Shown here: positions 10,421 through 22,303 of the stretch, in pieces
Layout: every line of letters starts with the position of its first letter
How positions within the stretch are numbered: position 1 is the stretch's first letter
DNA from: Lepisosteus oculatus
Taxonomy: Eukaryota; Chordata; Actinopteri; Semionotiformes; Lepisosteidae
Direction: 5' to 3'
NCBI RefSeq assembly: GCF_040954835.1
Contig: NC_090699.1
Location: forward strand, 16,113,817 to 16,177,816
DNA: 64,000 bases
Notes under the pieces: generated by a model
What the model was told of the DNA's origin: nothing
The model's database searches: none
The model's input: the letters and a program-made list of their open reading frames with translations, nothing else
Position numbers and translations under genes: made by a program

Positions 10421-13400
10421 AGTGGCAGTGGCTGTGTAGTGCTGCAGGTAGGTCTGTCTCCTGTTAAAGACAAATTATTAATATTCTGCTGTTGTAACAT
10501 TGAGTGCAGGTCAGTGTTTCTGTAAAATCCTCAATGTAGGATAAGGACATAATTTTAGAGTGAAACCTTAAAGATCATGGCTTCAGGGTGGAAAATTGTG
10601 TTTCTCTTTAATGGCCAATCGGAGGCTCTTCTGAAGGTGTTGATAGGTCTTTTCCCAAAGACGTCATACTGTGATCATTGCACAAATGTTTTGATGAGGG
10701 TCTGCATACTGAAGCAGAGCCAGCGACTCTGGATTGGAAATAACTGTGGAAAATCAGTGGGAATCAGGGCTGGGGACAGTCTTTTATAGAACAAAATAAT
10801 AATTTATCTTCTGCCCTGTGATTTCAAGTTATCACAAGGACAGGGACACTTATAGCAGATCCTTCTACTCAGTTAGCAAGGTGAGGACCCACATACACTG
10901 AGACACTTCAGAGCAGCATCTCTGTGTCTTGGCTACTGTGATCTACTGTCTTAGGACAGACCATCCTGATGTTCCAAACTTCCCAATCCGTAGTTCGATC
11001 CATAACTTAAAAGTTGTTTCGTGAAACCAATTAACCTACCAGCAGATCTTTGGACTATGGGAGAAAACTCACTTAACACATGGGGAACACATAGTTAAAA
11101 TTCTAGAAAGTTTATTGAAAATCCCAAAACGACAGCTGTGACTTACATTTTAAAAATGATACATTCTATCAGTAAGTTATGAGTTTTTTTCTGATCTTCA
11201 GAGACAAACTTGACTTGACGTTCTGCCAGTTAGGCTTCGCTCCAGTGAGCTCTTGACATGTCAACCAGGCTGATGGGTCAGGAGGAAGAAACGGTCATGA
11301 CTGGTTCTGTTTTGACCATCAAGACAAAAGGAAAATTCAGCAGAATCATCATGTCTACTTTCATTTGAGTAAAAAGAGCATTTTGTTAAAAATACGCTTA
11401 TAAAATGTTTTTCTCCAAAACAATGCCTTGAGTGGACAGATGGGTGTTGGGGTTCCATCTTCTCGTCACCAGAGGGCGCCTCGCGCGCAGGCTGCTGGCG
11501 CAAACAATGCGGACAGCTGTATCCAATCACACATCGGCTGGAGTACCTCGGGCTCCACCCCTCTGCTCCTCCGCTCCTCTGCTCTGTATAAACCGTGTTC
11601 TCACTCCTTCTCAGTGCTCATGATTGTAGACCTCTGGTTTGAGCTCAGGGCCTCTGCTTACAAGTTTTTTGTTTTTTTTCCCCTGTACCTAGTATCCTGC
11701 TTCCTGGCTTTCTTTCTTCTTTTGTTCAGTTCAGTCCTTGTTCTTTTTCTTGCTCTTCTTTTCACGTGATCTTCTCCTGGTTACTCCTGGTTTCCTGACT
11801 CCCGCTTTCTGTGTTTTATTTCTCTCTGGATGGCCTTCCTGGTTCTTAGACTCAGCCTGTTTTCAGACTGTGCTGCTGGACTGTGTGTTATAGTGTTCTG
11901 TTAGACACCCTGTCTGTTGGAGCCTGCCCAGGGCTCATTTCCTTGCTTACATCATACTGTGGTCATTGCACAACACTGTCGATCAGTGTGTGGAGATGTC
12001 AAGCAGTGTCACATGTTCACAGTCCTTCACACGCTGTCTGGACTGGCTGAGGGTCTGTCCTCCCTCACAGCCTGCTGTCCTGTGATGAGCCTGGAGAGGA
12101 AGCTTTATATACATACTTTATAAAGGACTGACTGTAAATAACACAACAGCCGTAGGTGATAGTCACAGTGCAATTAGATTTGACAGATCCACACTCTGTT
12201 CACATTACAATAACTGTAATGACTTGTGTGCTGGGAGGAGTGGCTACAGGAACTCTGACATTTTGTGGCACCAGTAGCCCCCCATCTGATGATAGTGACA
12301 CTGATCATGATGAGTCAGGGGGTAATTATCTAGGAATGAGAGACTTTCTTCCCAAGACTGTGGAAATAGCTGTGGGATCTGTTACTTCAGCACAGCCAGT
12401 GGTCACAAGTGGTTATTCAATAACATTACTTGATATTATTTCACTGTTTCAGCTTGGTTAGAACAGGGTGGGGTATTTATCTGTGATACAGGAGTCCTCT
12501 TCACAGTACAGGGTGTCTGTGCTTCTGCACTGATAGACTCTGCTCTGGAATGAGTCAGTGATTGATACTACGGGAGCTCCATGTCCAAAAAAAAAAAGTC
12601 AGTTGTCTCTTCTAAATATGTTTAAACCTGTTTTTTGTTTCATTTAAGACTGTGCGTCTTAAAAATAATTTAAATAAACAACACAGTGGCCCCTTGTTGA
12701 ACCGATGCTTGTGAAGTCCAGAGGGAGAAGACAGGCTGTTTTACCTTTTGACCTCAGAGAAGGGCCAATGGCCAGCAGTGAGGTCACTGATCTTCTGAAG
12801 AGCAGAAATATCCTTTAATCACAAACAGTGGTTAGGTGGTTCAGGTTATACTGCATGAACCTATATATAGTACACTGACTAGGGATGAGTAAAAAACAGT
12901 ATACCATACAGGAAGAATGAGCATATATACAGTATGCAGTATATGCAGAATGGATAAATAATACACAAATAATAAACTTTATAATGTAGATAATTTGTAC
13001 GGCCCATGTTTTATTAAAATTGTTATTCTGTAAGGATTTGCTTGTTTTCTATTTTCCTTATTATTGTTGGTCATAATTTAAAAAAAATTAAATTAGTGAG
13101 TGATTTGCTTGTTTTTGTTTTTCATAGGGGAGACAAACATTTTATAAGAAAAATTTGACTTTTTTTTATATAATCTGCAAGTGTCTCTTCTGACGTTTCC
13201 TGTTATATTCCCTCAGCTGATGTGACTCTGGACCCCGATACAGCAAACCCATCTCTTCACCTGTCTGAGGATGGGAAGGGAATGGGAGTGGGACAGTGGA
13301 AGAGTCTCCCTGACTCTCCGCAGAGATTTAATAAGGAGCCCTGTGTCACGAGCAGGGAAGGCTTCTGCTCAGGGAGACACGACTGGGAGATGGAGGTGAA

Positions 13401-13722
13401 TTACTGGTGGAGAATAGGAGTGAGCAGAGAGTCTGCAGAGAGAAAACGGGGGTTCAGCCTCTCTCCCCAGGAAGGTTACTGGTATTTGGACTCTGTCATT
13501 TCCCATCTGAAAGTCCAACCCAGGATAGTGGGGGTGTGTGTGGATATTGAGGAGAGGAAGGTCTCCTTTTACAATGTGGAGTCCAGGACTCACATCTCCA
13601 CATTCACTGACATGACCTTCAATCAGGGGGAGAAGATCTATCCTGTCTTCTGGACCTTGGATTTTTACAAAGACCTTGTGCTGCTGCCTCCTGTCAGCCA
13701 TGGAGATAAAACACGTCACTGA
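10421..13722 (+). CDS. Butyrophilin-like gene A, 3' exons (mini-exon and B30.2 exon)
   Basis: Exon 10421-10447 (27 bp, phase 1-1, acceptor ttccag, donor gtaggt) encodes EWQWLCSAA with its split codons. Exon 13217-13722 (after ccctcag) continues D-V-T-LDPDTANPSLHLSEDGK (PRY) and the SPRY marks LPDSPQRF, REGFCSGRHDWEMEV, WWRIGVSRES, EGYWYLDS, RIVGVCVDIEERKVSFYN and KIYPVFWTLD, ending in TGA 13720-13722. This is the intracellular B30.2 tail of a butyrophilin-type surface receptor. It is the closest relative of gene B (26864-31529, minus); even intron sequence is shared (12465-12560 against the reverse complement of 27765-27860). Only a broken V exon and uncertain mini-exons are seen upstream, with no IgC or membrane exon, so the gene may have lost its ectodomain. 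The B30.2 frame itself is intact. Confidence 0.8.
10448..13216 (+). other. Last intron of gene A, with a tRNA-SINE fragment near 11010-11090
   Basis: A 2.8-kb intron. The piece ccaattaacctaccagcag followed by tttggactatgggagaaaac is the minus-strand form of the conserved part of V-type tRNA-derived SINEs. The short frames at 11261-11769, 11917-12123 and 12156-12461 show no known motif. Positions 12465-12560 are shared (inverted) with the matching intron of gene B. A short C/T-rich stretch lies around 11560-11760. Confidence 0.5.
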
Positions 13723-16392
13723 CTCATGAACACAGGCTGATTCACTCCCAGCTCTCTGCCTCAGTATCAATGCTATTAACTTGGATCACTGGTGTTGGTT
13801 TCTGGTGTCTGTATGGAGGTTGATGGGTAGGACAGGTCTGACACAGGACTGAGGAAACATTATCAGGACTGATGTCTTCATCCCTGTGGATTGTGGACAA
13901 TATGACTCAAATAAAGAAGTAGTTACTAATAATAATGAAACAGTGCTGCTGTGTGTTGTGGATTTTGAAAAGGGACTCTGACTACAGTGGGATTATTTAA
14001 ATCACAATGAGTGATGAAGAGAAATGTATTTAAACTTTTATAAATCTAACTTCTTCTGTCTCTCTCCCAGTCCCCTTGCATCTCTTGCTTGGTCTCTATA
14101 TTCACTAAATCATTATGCTGAATCTCACAACGATGAACTGGAAAGAAGTAAGGCTGGCTGGCTCATTCACTCTGCTGTTGCTGCTGCCCTCCCAAGTGTT
14201 TCCACTTTTTCTTGAGTTCACAATGTTCACAGGCTGCTGCAGAGAGAGCTGCTATGGCACCTTGAAAGCAGGCACCTGCTTCCACATCTTCACCTTGAGA
14301 ATCTACATAATATGGACAACATGCAGGTCATTCTTTTGGGTCTTTTCCATCTCAGAGGTAATGCTTTCTCCAGTCCGTTTTATATAGTAGAGATATCTAT
14401 TTTTTGTGGAGCCGGACTTTTAATAGACCTCTTATCCCTCAAACCTATGTTAATAAAACTTTCACACAAGCAAAATCTCTCCAATACAAATTAAGTTCCG
14501 ATTTAAGACCAGGCATTGCCCCTTTTGTGTCCTGTAACACGGCACAGGGAGTCTTTAAGTTTTGGGCTTCATGTGTGAAATGTTGGTGGAAGCTGTCTGC
14601 AGAAAAGTAACCCATAATAAACCAGGAGTGATCAGGGTGAATACATTTTCCCGCTTGTTTTTCAAAAGTAAAGACAAAATTCTGGATCTTCATGTCTGCA
14701 TTAAGCAATGGAATGGGACAATAGTAAGTTGGGCACTCAGTAGGACTGTTCAGGCATTGGAGTAATCAGCGCCTGGTTTAGTGATATCACTGATTCTGCA
14801 CTTAAAAACCTCTTGCTGAACTCACAGATGCCCGCACCTTTAGGCAATAACAACGCTATAATGTTAAATGTTGCATCATAGTAAACAATGTATTGTGTAA
14901 TTGATGCACAATGTATTGCACATGCAAGTGATCTCCAATATCCTCAACTAACAACTAGTTTTTAAAAAACAAACATATTAATGAAGCACCCCCTACCACA
15001 AGAATGCAAAAAATTCAACACCACCAGTATATTTCACAGCAGCCACAAGGAAATACACCATTTCCCCAATCAAGCGCTCCAATCACGGGGCTCCAATTCC
15101 AACAGTCTCGGGTCATCTGCCGATTCCCCCATCCTTTTTGCCTGGCGGTTCCCAATCATTAAATTAATCCAACCAGATTCCCTGTATGAAACCTGAATTG
15201 CCATGGGGAAGGTGCTCTGTCATTTGAGTTACCACTGCTCTCAGCCCTGCCTTCTGGCTCTGTTCCTGTGAGCAGGACCAATTAGAAAACATTGTCCCTG
15301 TGATTTGCACCTGACTTCCAAATACCAGAAATGGCCTGAACCCTGTCCAGCTGACACCTTCTCCCTGGGGTCCTTCCTGCCTGGAGTTCAGCCCTCTTCC
15401 CTGCCTCAATCCCCGTCTCAAGTCCTGTCTCCTAATTTTTCTAATTTTCCCTCTTCCCTCTTCCCTCTGGCAAATTCTGACAGCCTCTGGAAATCGCTGA
15501 GCCTCTGCAGTTGGCATGCATTCCTGCTGTTTTGCCAGCAAAAACTAACCGCGTCAAGAAACAATGCAAGAAACAAGACAAGATCTGCTTCAACACTGTA
15601 TTTCCAATCACACTCTGGCAATGTGATCTTTTTATATAAGACCATTTTCCCGATGACCCAGTATATGTAATATCGTCGAAGTACTGAACAGATACTGCAT
15701 GTTTCCCTTTTTCTTTTTTAATAGTGAAAATATTACAAACAATCTTTCTTGCCCAAATACCAAAAACTAGCATCCCTATTGTAAAACCTTGAAGGAATCC
15801 TCCTTAGGCACCATACCATTGACCTTAGAAGTGTTGCCGGCTCTTGCTTATTCTACCAAAAAGTATGATAGAAGCTGTGTGTTTAGCTGCACGTGGTGAA
15901 GCATGCCCATTAGAGATATAGAGTGGGTCTACAGGAGCCCAATGCCATGCTGAAATGGTCTGTAACATAAATCCTGCTACTAGCTATCAATTCCTCTCCC
16001 AGGCGCACTGCAATAGAGAGAGCACATCTTTATACAAAGCAGCCAAAAGAAAAAAAAATGTTGTTTAATGTTTTGCTGCTGTTGCTTAGAAAAACAAAGA
16101 AAATGGCACAGAAGGAACAAAAAACGGAAGACTGCTTTGTGTTCGTGACATTTTAGTGGAGTTTTATGAAAGCAACCTGGATCCAGAATCTGTGATTGTC
16201 CACCACCTCACTGGAATCTGTTCCTGAAGCAGCTGTGATCAGTTGGATTTGTGAGTATAACAGTATTATCAGCATACAAATCATCCCTATCAATAGCATA
16301 ATGATTAGTACCACACTTATTATGATGTGTGTTTTTTATATGCAGTTGATCGTAAATATTAGAAAATGCTTGTTTTTCTCACAATCTACATA
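13723..16392. other. Intergenic stretch, no gene recognised
   Basis: The 3' UTR of gene A probably ends near AATAAA at 13910-13915. Beyond that several short frames exist on both strands (14024-14765, 15164-15773) but they overlap each other and show no domain. The frame starting at the ATG near 14130 has a hydrophobic run (FTLLLLLPSQVF) that looks like a leader, but no matching V exon or clear donor follows. The remainder is unassigned. Confidence 0.45.
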
Positions 16393-17030
16393 GAAATATC
16401 TCAAGTTCAAGTTTATTGTCATTACACTCATATACATGGTATATGGTATAACGAAATGCTATTTAGCTAGCTCTCGGACATAAGTAGTACAAAGAGAAAA
16501 AACAACAACAACAACAATACAATTGTGTAGCAAAAGAAAGACAGAGACACAGGCAGTGTGTAAAAAACAACAACAGACGATGTGCAAAAAAACAACAACA
16601 GACAATGTGCAAAAAACAACAACAGGCAATGTGCAAAACAACAAAAAGGTAACAGGTTATGTGCAAAAATATGCATCAACAGAATGAAATAAAGGATAGA
16701 AATGATGGGGAGTGAGCTATTGACATGTGAGGTAGAGGTAGATTTCAATGTGTGTTTGGGTTTTTGGTAAGAAAGAAAGGAAGAAGGCACTGTGAGGCTC
16801 AGATCATAGGTGAGAGGTGAGGTGAGGTGAGAGTGAGAGAGGCTGGGAATTTAACAGTTTGATAGTGCGGGGGTAAACACTGTCTCTGAGTCTGGAAGTC
16901 CGGGCCCGAATGCTCTGGTACCGTTTTCCAGATGGTAGCAGATCATAAAGTCTGTAGCTGGGGTGTGTGGGGTCTTTGATGATGCTTAGAGCTTTCCTCA
17001 AGCACCGTCTGTCATAAATGTCCTGGATAA
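16393..17030 (-). mobile_element. L2-type LINE, 3' fragment (copy 1)
   Basis: Read on the minus strand it encodes the end of the same reverse-transcriptase protein as copy 2 ([18 protein letters not shown], then [19 protein letters not shown]) followed by the 3' UTR, rich in TTTGCACAT...TGTTGTTG, and the end ...TGACAATAAACTTGAA. The front is cut at about 17030. It is very similar to copy 2, only 360 bp away and in the same direction. Confidence 0.85.
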
Positions 17031-17393
17031 ATATGTTATCAGATGTAAAACAAAAATGTTTTATATTTCCTTGTCGTATTTCCATTTTTTTCCATTAGAG
17101 ACAGTGTTTACTTAGCTTTTCAAAGGCCAGGGTGTTCCTTTGTTTGTCGCCTGACAATCAAGTGCTGATAAGAAGAGAGACTGGGACTTTTGCAGCACTC
17201 TCAGCCAGACTTCAAGCAGTCCTGTTATCTGCGGTACCTGTAGCTCAGTGGTTAATGGCTTTTTTCTAACTCTGTCACCAAGGGATCCAGTTGGTGGGGG
17301 TGAAAGAAACTGAGCTGTTTGCCTTCTGCCAGCCAGCTGGTCTGCAGTGTTATTGCCTGTAGCTCAGTGATAAACATAATGAACATTTCTTTC

Positions 17394-18905
17394 AAGTTCA
17401 AGTTCAAGTTTCAAGTTTATTGTCATTACACTCATATACATGGTATATGGTATAACGAAATGCTATTTAGCTAGCTCTCAGACATAAGTAGTACAAAGAG
17501 AAAAAAAAACAACAACAACAACAACAACAATACAATTGTGTAGCAAAAGAAAGACAGAGACAACAGGCAGTGTGCAAAAACAATGACAGACGATGTGCAA
17601 AAAAAACAACAGGCAATGTGCAAAAAACAACAACAGGCAATGTGCAAAACAACAAAAAGGTAGTAACAGGTTATGTGCAAAAATATGCATCAACAGAATA
17701 AAATAAAGGGATAGAAATGATGGGGAGTGAGCTTTTGACATGTGAGGTAGAGGTAGATTTTCAATGTGTGTTTGGGTTTTTGGTAAGAGAGAAAGGAAGA
17801 AGGCACTCTGAGGCTCAGATCATAGGTGAGAGTGAGAGTGAGAGAGGCTGGGAGTTTAACAGTTTGATAGTGCGGGGGTAAACACTGTCTCTGAGTCTGG
17901 AAGTCCGGGCCCGAATGCTCTGGTACCGTTTTCCAGATGGTAGCAGATCATAAAGTCTGTAGCTGGGGTGTGTGGGGTCTTTGATTATGCTTAGAGCTTT
18001 CCTCAAGCACCGTCTGTCATAAATGTCCTGGATAGATGGGAGGGTAACCCCAGTGATGGACTGGGCAGTTTTCACCACCCGCTGTAGGGCTTTGCGGTCA
18101 GCAGCACTGCAGTTGCCATACCACACTGTGATGCAGCCTGTCAGTGTGCTTTCTGTAGTGCATCTGTAAAAGTTAGTGAGGATCTGGGGACATATCTTAG
18201 CCTTCTTCAACCGTCTTAGGAAGTACAGGTGCTGTTGCGCTTTCTTGATCAGACAGGTGGTGTTGAGAGACCATGTGAGGTCCTCGGTGATATGGACACC
18301 AAGGAATTTAAAGTTACTGACCCTTTCCACTTCAGTCCCGTCGATGTGGATAGGGGCATGTCTGGTTTGCAGTTTCCTGAAATCAACGATCAGCTCCTTG
18401 GTTTTGCTGACGTTGAGGGTGAGGTTGTTGTCATCACACCATGTTGTAAGGAGATTGACCTCCTCCCTGTAGGCCCTCTCATCATTGTCTGTGATCAGAG
18501 CTACAACTGTGGTGTCATCGGCAAACTTGATGATGGAGTTGGTGTTGTGTTTGGCCTTACAGTCGTGGGTATAAAGGGAGTAGAGCAATGGACTAAGCAC
18601 ACACCCCTGGGGGACCCCAGTGTTCAGAGTTAGTGTGCCAGAGGTGTGGTTTCCAAGCCTGACAGCCTGAGGTCTGCCTATCAGAAAGTCCCGAATCCAG
18701 TTGCAGAGGTTGGTGTTGAGATCCAGTGCACTGAGTTTCTTGACTAGTTTCTCTGGGATGATAGTGTTAAAAGCGGAGCTGAAGTCGATGAATAGTAGTC
18801 TTGTGTATGTGTTCTTTTTGTCCAGATGGGATAGGGCCGTGTGTGTGGCAATGGAGATTGCGTCATCTGTGGATTTCTTCTCATTTCCATAATTTCTTTC
18901 CATTT
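17394..18905 (-). mobile_element. L2-type LINE with long reverse-transcriptase ORF (copy 2, 5'-truncated)
   Basis: The minus-strand frame 18903-17815 (362 codons) holds reverse-transcriptase motifs in order: [13 protein letters not shown] (motif A), [19 protein letters not shown] (motif B), [11 protein letters not shown] (catalytic ADD, motif C), then [27 protein letters not shown] and [11 protein letters not shown]. This is the usual C-terminal half of L2/Rex1-like ORF2. The endonuclease domain is missing, so the copy is 5'-truncated and cannot move by itself. The 3' UTR and end at 17394-17480 match copy 1 and the copy inside RPUSD4. The frame is free of stops over a kilobase, so the insertion is rather recent. 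Confidence 0.9.
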
Positions 18906-18984
18906 TCTTTTCTCAGCGAGGACAGTTCAGATTCCCTGAGGACAAGAAGGCGATAAGTGCCAACCCCTCCCCAAGCCTGTTAAG

Positions 18985-19293
18985 ATGAGCAGATGCTTTT
19001 CACTGCAATTAGATGAGTCTGAAGATGCCTTTGATTTGGCCAATTTTCTCATTTACGTTAGATATGAGTTTGAAGGTATGTCTCATAAGGACTTTCTGTT
19101 CTGTAAGCCGCAAATAACAGGAACTACAGGAGAGCAAATATTTCATGCTGTACACACAAGAAATGTTATGGATGTGTATGTAGGACAAAGTATATTGTTT
19201 GACTGTGGATGTCTTTCTGTCTGTGGGCTAGGTGGCAAGCTGATATACAGAAACACACAAACAAGTGAAACATTAGAGCAAATTTTAGAGTAA
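18985..19293 (+). pseudogene. hAT-type transposase fragment
   Basis: The 102-codon frame contains LQLDESEDAFDLANFL, YVRYEFEGMSHKDFLFCKP and TGTTGEQIFHAV. This order (FALQLDEST-like, LLVFVRY-like, LFCKPL, TTGEEIF) is typical of the catalytic core of Charlie-type hAT transposases and ZBED/SCAND3-like genes derived from them. After about 70 residues the similarity fades, the other core parts are missing, and the frame ends at 19291-19293. The LINE copy 2 ends only 80 bp upstream, so it may have landed in the hAT relic. Confidence 0.65.
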
Positions 19294-22203
19294 AGTCATG
19301 TGACATTTTTCAGTGCCAAAATTTGATTTTATGCCTTTTAATCTCTTTAATCTTTTTGATGAGGGGTTATTTTGTTCCCATATTGCATGTCTTTAAATCT
19401 TTACTGCAAAATTCCCCTGGCTCATGTTTAAATGTTGTGAGAGGGCAGCAGGTTAAGATAAACACAAGAGTCCTGGACCACATTTCACATGTGGGGAACG
19501 AGCTGCTGTCCTCAGACACCTGACCAGCTGCTGGGTTGCTCTGATCTGCTGTCTAGGGCCCAGCTCTTCTGTATGCAGCTCAACCAGAGGGAGAAGGACC
19601 AACTGACCATAGGACTTTGAAACAGTCATTTGGGACTAATTTTAAAGGTTTTTTATAAAGAGTCTCAGAGAGAGAGTGGACTTTGTGAAATGTTTCAGGG
19701 AGATATTTGAGTGCTTTTCAGGCCGGTAAGCAGTTTAGCTGCTCGGTAGATTAGTAAAATTAGTAATGGACTTTGAAGGAGTTAGCTAGTAGCTTAAAAA
19801 GGAATAAAGGTCTTTTATTTTGGTTTCTAGTTGCCTTGTGTTTGGTGGATGTTTTGATTTCCTGCATTGTAAATAAAGAGCTCTGGTTTGGACCATGTAT
19901 CTGTGTTTCATGTGTCAGTTTTCCTGTGTCAGCCTATTTTAAGGATCCTATTATAGCACAACCACTGTAACTGGAGAGTCACTGTGTATTTAAATATATT
20001 TGCTCAGACAGATGAGAAGAAGTCACCTGCACACAACCCAGATCCCTGGATTCTGATTCATGACGAGAGTGTGGAGACTGCAGAGCTCTTCCCACTCCTT
20101 GGGAGGTACCTTTCACATGAAGCTGATGTTGGTGAAGGAATCCCACCTCACCTGATTTCGGCAACATGAGAGAACATGAGCTGAAAAGAGTATTGTTTTA
20201 CTGTCTTTACTCAGTACATCATGCATGATCAAGATATTTTTGGAATACCTGGGAATTTTGGGAAGGCAACATAAGAAATAAATTGAAAATGCCAAGACAA
20301 GAAACACAACATTATGGCTGTGGAGACTTCGTTGGGTCTTAATCTTCACACACGAAGAAGCCTCCACAGCCTAAATGTTGTATTTCTTGTCTTCTCTTTT
20401 CAGCAGGGAATAAACCTTTACGTGTTCCTTTGCATCCCTGATCTCTGACCTCTAGCATACAACCTAAAACTTTATAACCTGTAAAAAGGGACAATACTTC
20501 ACCTTACAAGTTAAGTCTACTGTTAAGGATACCTGAGAAAGATTGATCAAGATTTGCAAGATACGTTATATTGGCTGTAGTAGCAGTGGTGCACAGGGAG
20601 CCTGAAGACCCCCAGCCTCAGACCCCCAGGAGAGGTGAAGAAGATGGGGAATATAAGCAGCTCTGCTTCTGTCCAGTGTGTGCACCCGGTGCACACTTGG
20701 ACACTACTGCCCAGTACTCCCAGCTCGACCTGTTCCAGCAGTCATATGGGGATCTGTTACTGTGTTTTAGAAACATAAATTGGAAATAAAGCCTCAAAAT
20801 GTTTTTTCTTTCTGATGCACTTGTGGCACATGTTCAATCTTGTCAGTGACAAACCTACCGTCAGCAACTTGAAAATTCAGATAATCTCTCTAGTGGTTTG
20901 ATTCGTTTAGGGAATTTAATTGTCTTCCTGTCAGCCTGATTTTTTTCAAAGTATCGAGAAAAGGAGGTGAGACCTTTTTAGCCAGCTCTTTGATAGGTGT
21001 AGTGAACATAAGAAGTGAAACTGGCTGTGGAGATTGGGAGTCTGGCAGCCTGATTATCATGAAACGATCAAAAGAACTAATATTTACGGGAGATTACATT
21101 AAAAGGGAGAGGAAAGTTTAATTTTAAAGGCTAAGAAAACCTTAGTACTAAGTAACCTGAGTACTTGTATTAATGGAAATACTTAAGACGTTTTACAGAA
21201 AGAGAGAGTCTGACAGTTGTGTGCATATGAAATGGAGTATTTGTTATGCATGCTTATTATGGATGCATTCTGGACACCTTAATCCTTTCTGAAAAGGCCA
21301 CCTTTTGGATTAAAATAGTAAACTACAAGGAAAAAAATGTATTGAAAAATGATGTTTATGCAATCTAAAATATAAGAGATTAATAAAATTTGCTCCTTAA
21401 GCTAGTGCATGACAGGCCATTATGATCTGCACAATTTTTACATTTTGGGAAGGTTGGAAGATCCTTGGAAAATCTTGGAAAACACTGGATCTTTTCATGT
21501 GCTACAACATGAAAAACCCATTTGAAGGTTATTGAGAAATAAAAAGTGTTTGTTGCTTTTTCTGTTTTTGTTTTGAATATGTCTTTTTAGTGTGTGTACC
21601 GAGTAAGAGAAATTAAAAACGTAGTTCAAGCCCTAAACCGGCCCCACACGGTCTATACTTTACAAGATAATGCAAGATGTTTAAGGGGACATACTTCCAG
21701 GTGGAAATGGCTTCTGGACGGATAGGGCTGTAAAAGTATCCCTAAGAAATACCAAATACTTTGGAAAGCAAACTCTGGATTTTGAAATAAAGATGAATTT
21801 GCCAACATGATCATTTCTGCACCAAGAGACAAATTGGAATTTACAGTGCTTGGGACTGTGATCTTCAGCAATTGCCAACAGTCTTGTTATTGTATTGCTG
21901 ACTCTAATTACACAGGAATAGGGCTTTATATGCTTAATATTATTACACCTGGAGTGTGACTCTTGGCAATATTGTCTTGAATTTAAAAAATGTACATCTG
22001 GATTGGTTTCTGATAAGAAACACTGGGTGCATAACAAATTAGATATATTCCTGATCTGATTTTCATTGTGTAAGTGAGGACTTGATGTGCCTTTTCACCT
22101 TAAAGCACTGAAGGCGTGATCACCTCTTGAGGAAGTTGTAATTGAAGATATGAGGGGTGAATTAATAATTTTATTGACTAAAGAGGGCGGTGATAATTTA
22201 TGA
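19294..22203. other. Intergenic stretch with decayed repeats
   Basis: The short plus-strand frame at 19984-20169 (LLGRYLSHEADVGEGIPPHL) faintly resembles the YLG..LS..GD...EI..RI segment found after the reverse transcriptase in some LINEs. The minus-strand frames 21653-22037 show no motif I can name. 20235-20440 is an inverted repeat listed separately. No gene is supported. Confidence 0.4.
20235..20440. repeat. Diverged inverted repeat of the same family as 3208-3383
   Basis: The left arm contains gacaagaaacacaacattat and ggctgtggagacttcg; the right arm contains cgaagaagcctccacagcc, then aaatgttgtatttcttgtc and the shared tail cagcagggaataaaccttta / cgtgttcctttgcatccctg. Both arms correspond to the element forming the hairpin at 3208-3383, but with many more differences, so this is an older head-to-head insertion. 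Confidence 0.7.
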
Positions 22204-22303
22204 ACCGACAGCACGGAGCAGTTATAAGTGAGCGCAAACTGTCCCGACAGAACAGGCTACTGCAGACAGGAGACACAGCGGAGACGCCCCAATCGTCCAC
22301 AAC

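Noticed and set aside
10340-10525. 61-codon frame at the end of the 41-bp array
   Set aside because: Starts inside the minisatellite and runs past the mini-exon donor; wrong frame for the EWQWL exon.
13369-13770. Minus-strand frame of 133 codons over gene A's B30.2 exon
   Set aside because: Shadow of the plus-strand exon, whose domain marks and splice phase are unambiguous.
14115-14387. Hydrophobic N-terminus (FTLLLLLPSQVF) as a possible Ig-gene leader
   Set aside because: No good donor after the leader and no V-set exon downstream before the LINE copies.
17225-17375. Two tRNA-like pieces (acctgtagctcagtggttaa and gcctgtagctcagtgataaa)
   Set aside because: Only an A-box-like match is present; no B box or cloverleaf can be built, so no tRNA gene is called.
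16459-17741. Cys/Leu/Phe-rich minus-strand frames (LLLFFAHCLLLF type)
   Set aside because: These are the TTTGCACA/TTGTTG-rich 3' UTRs of the L2 copies read as protein.
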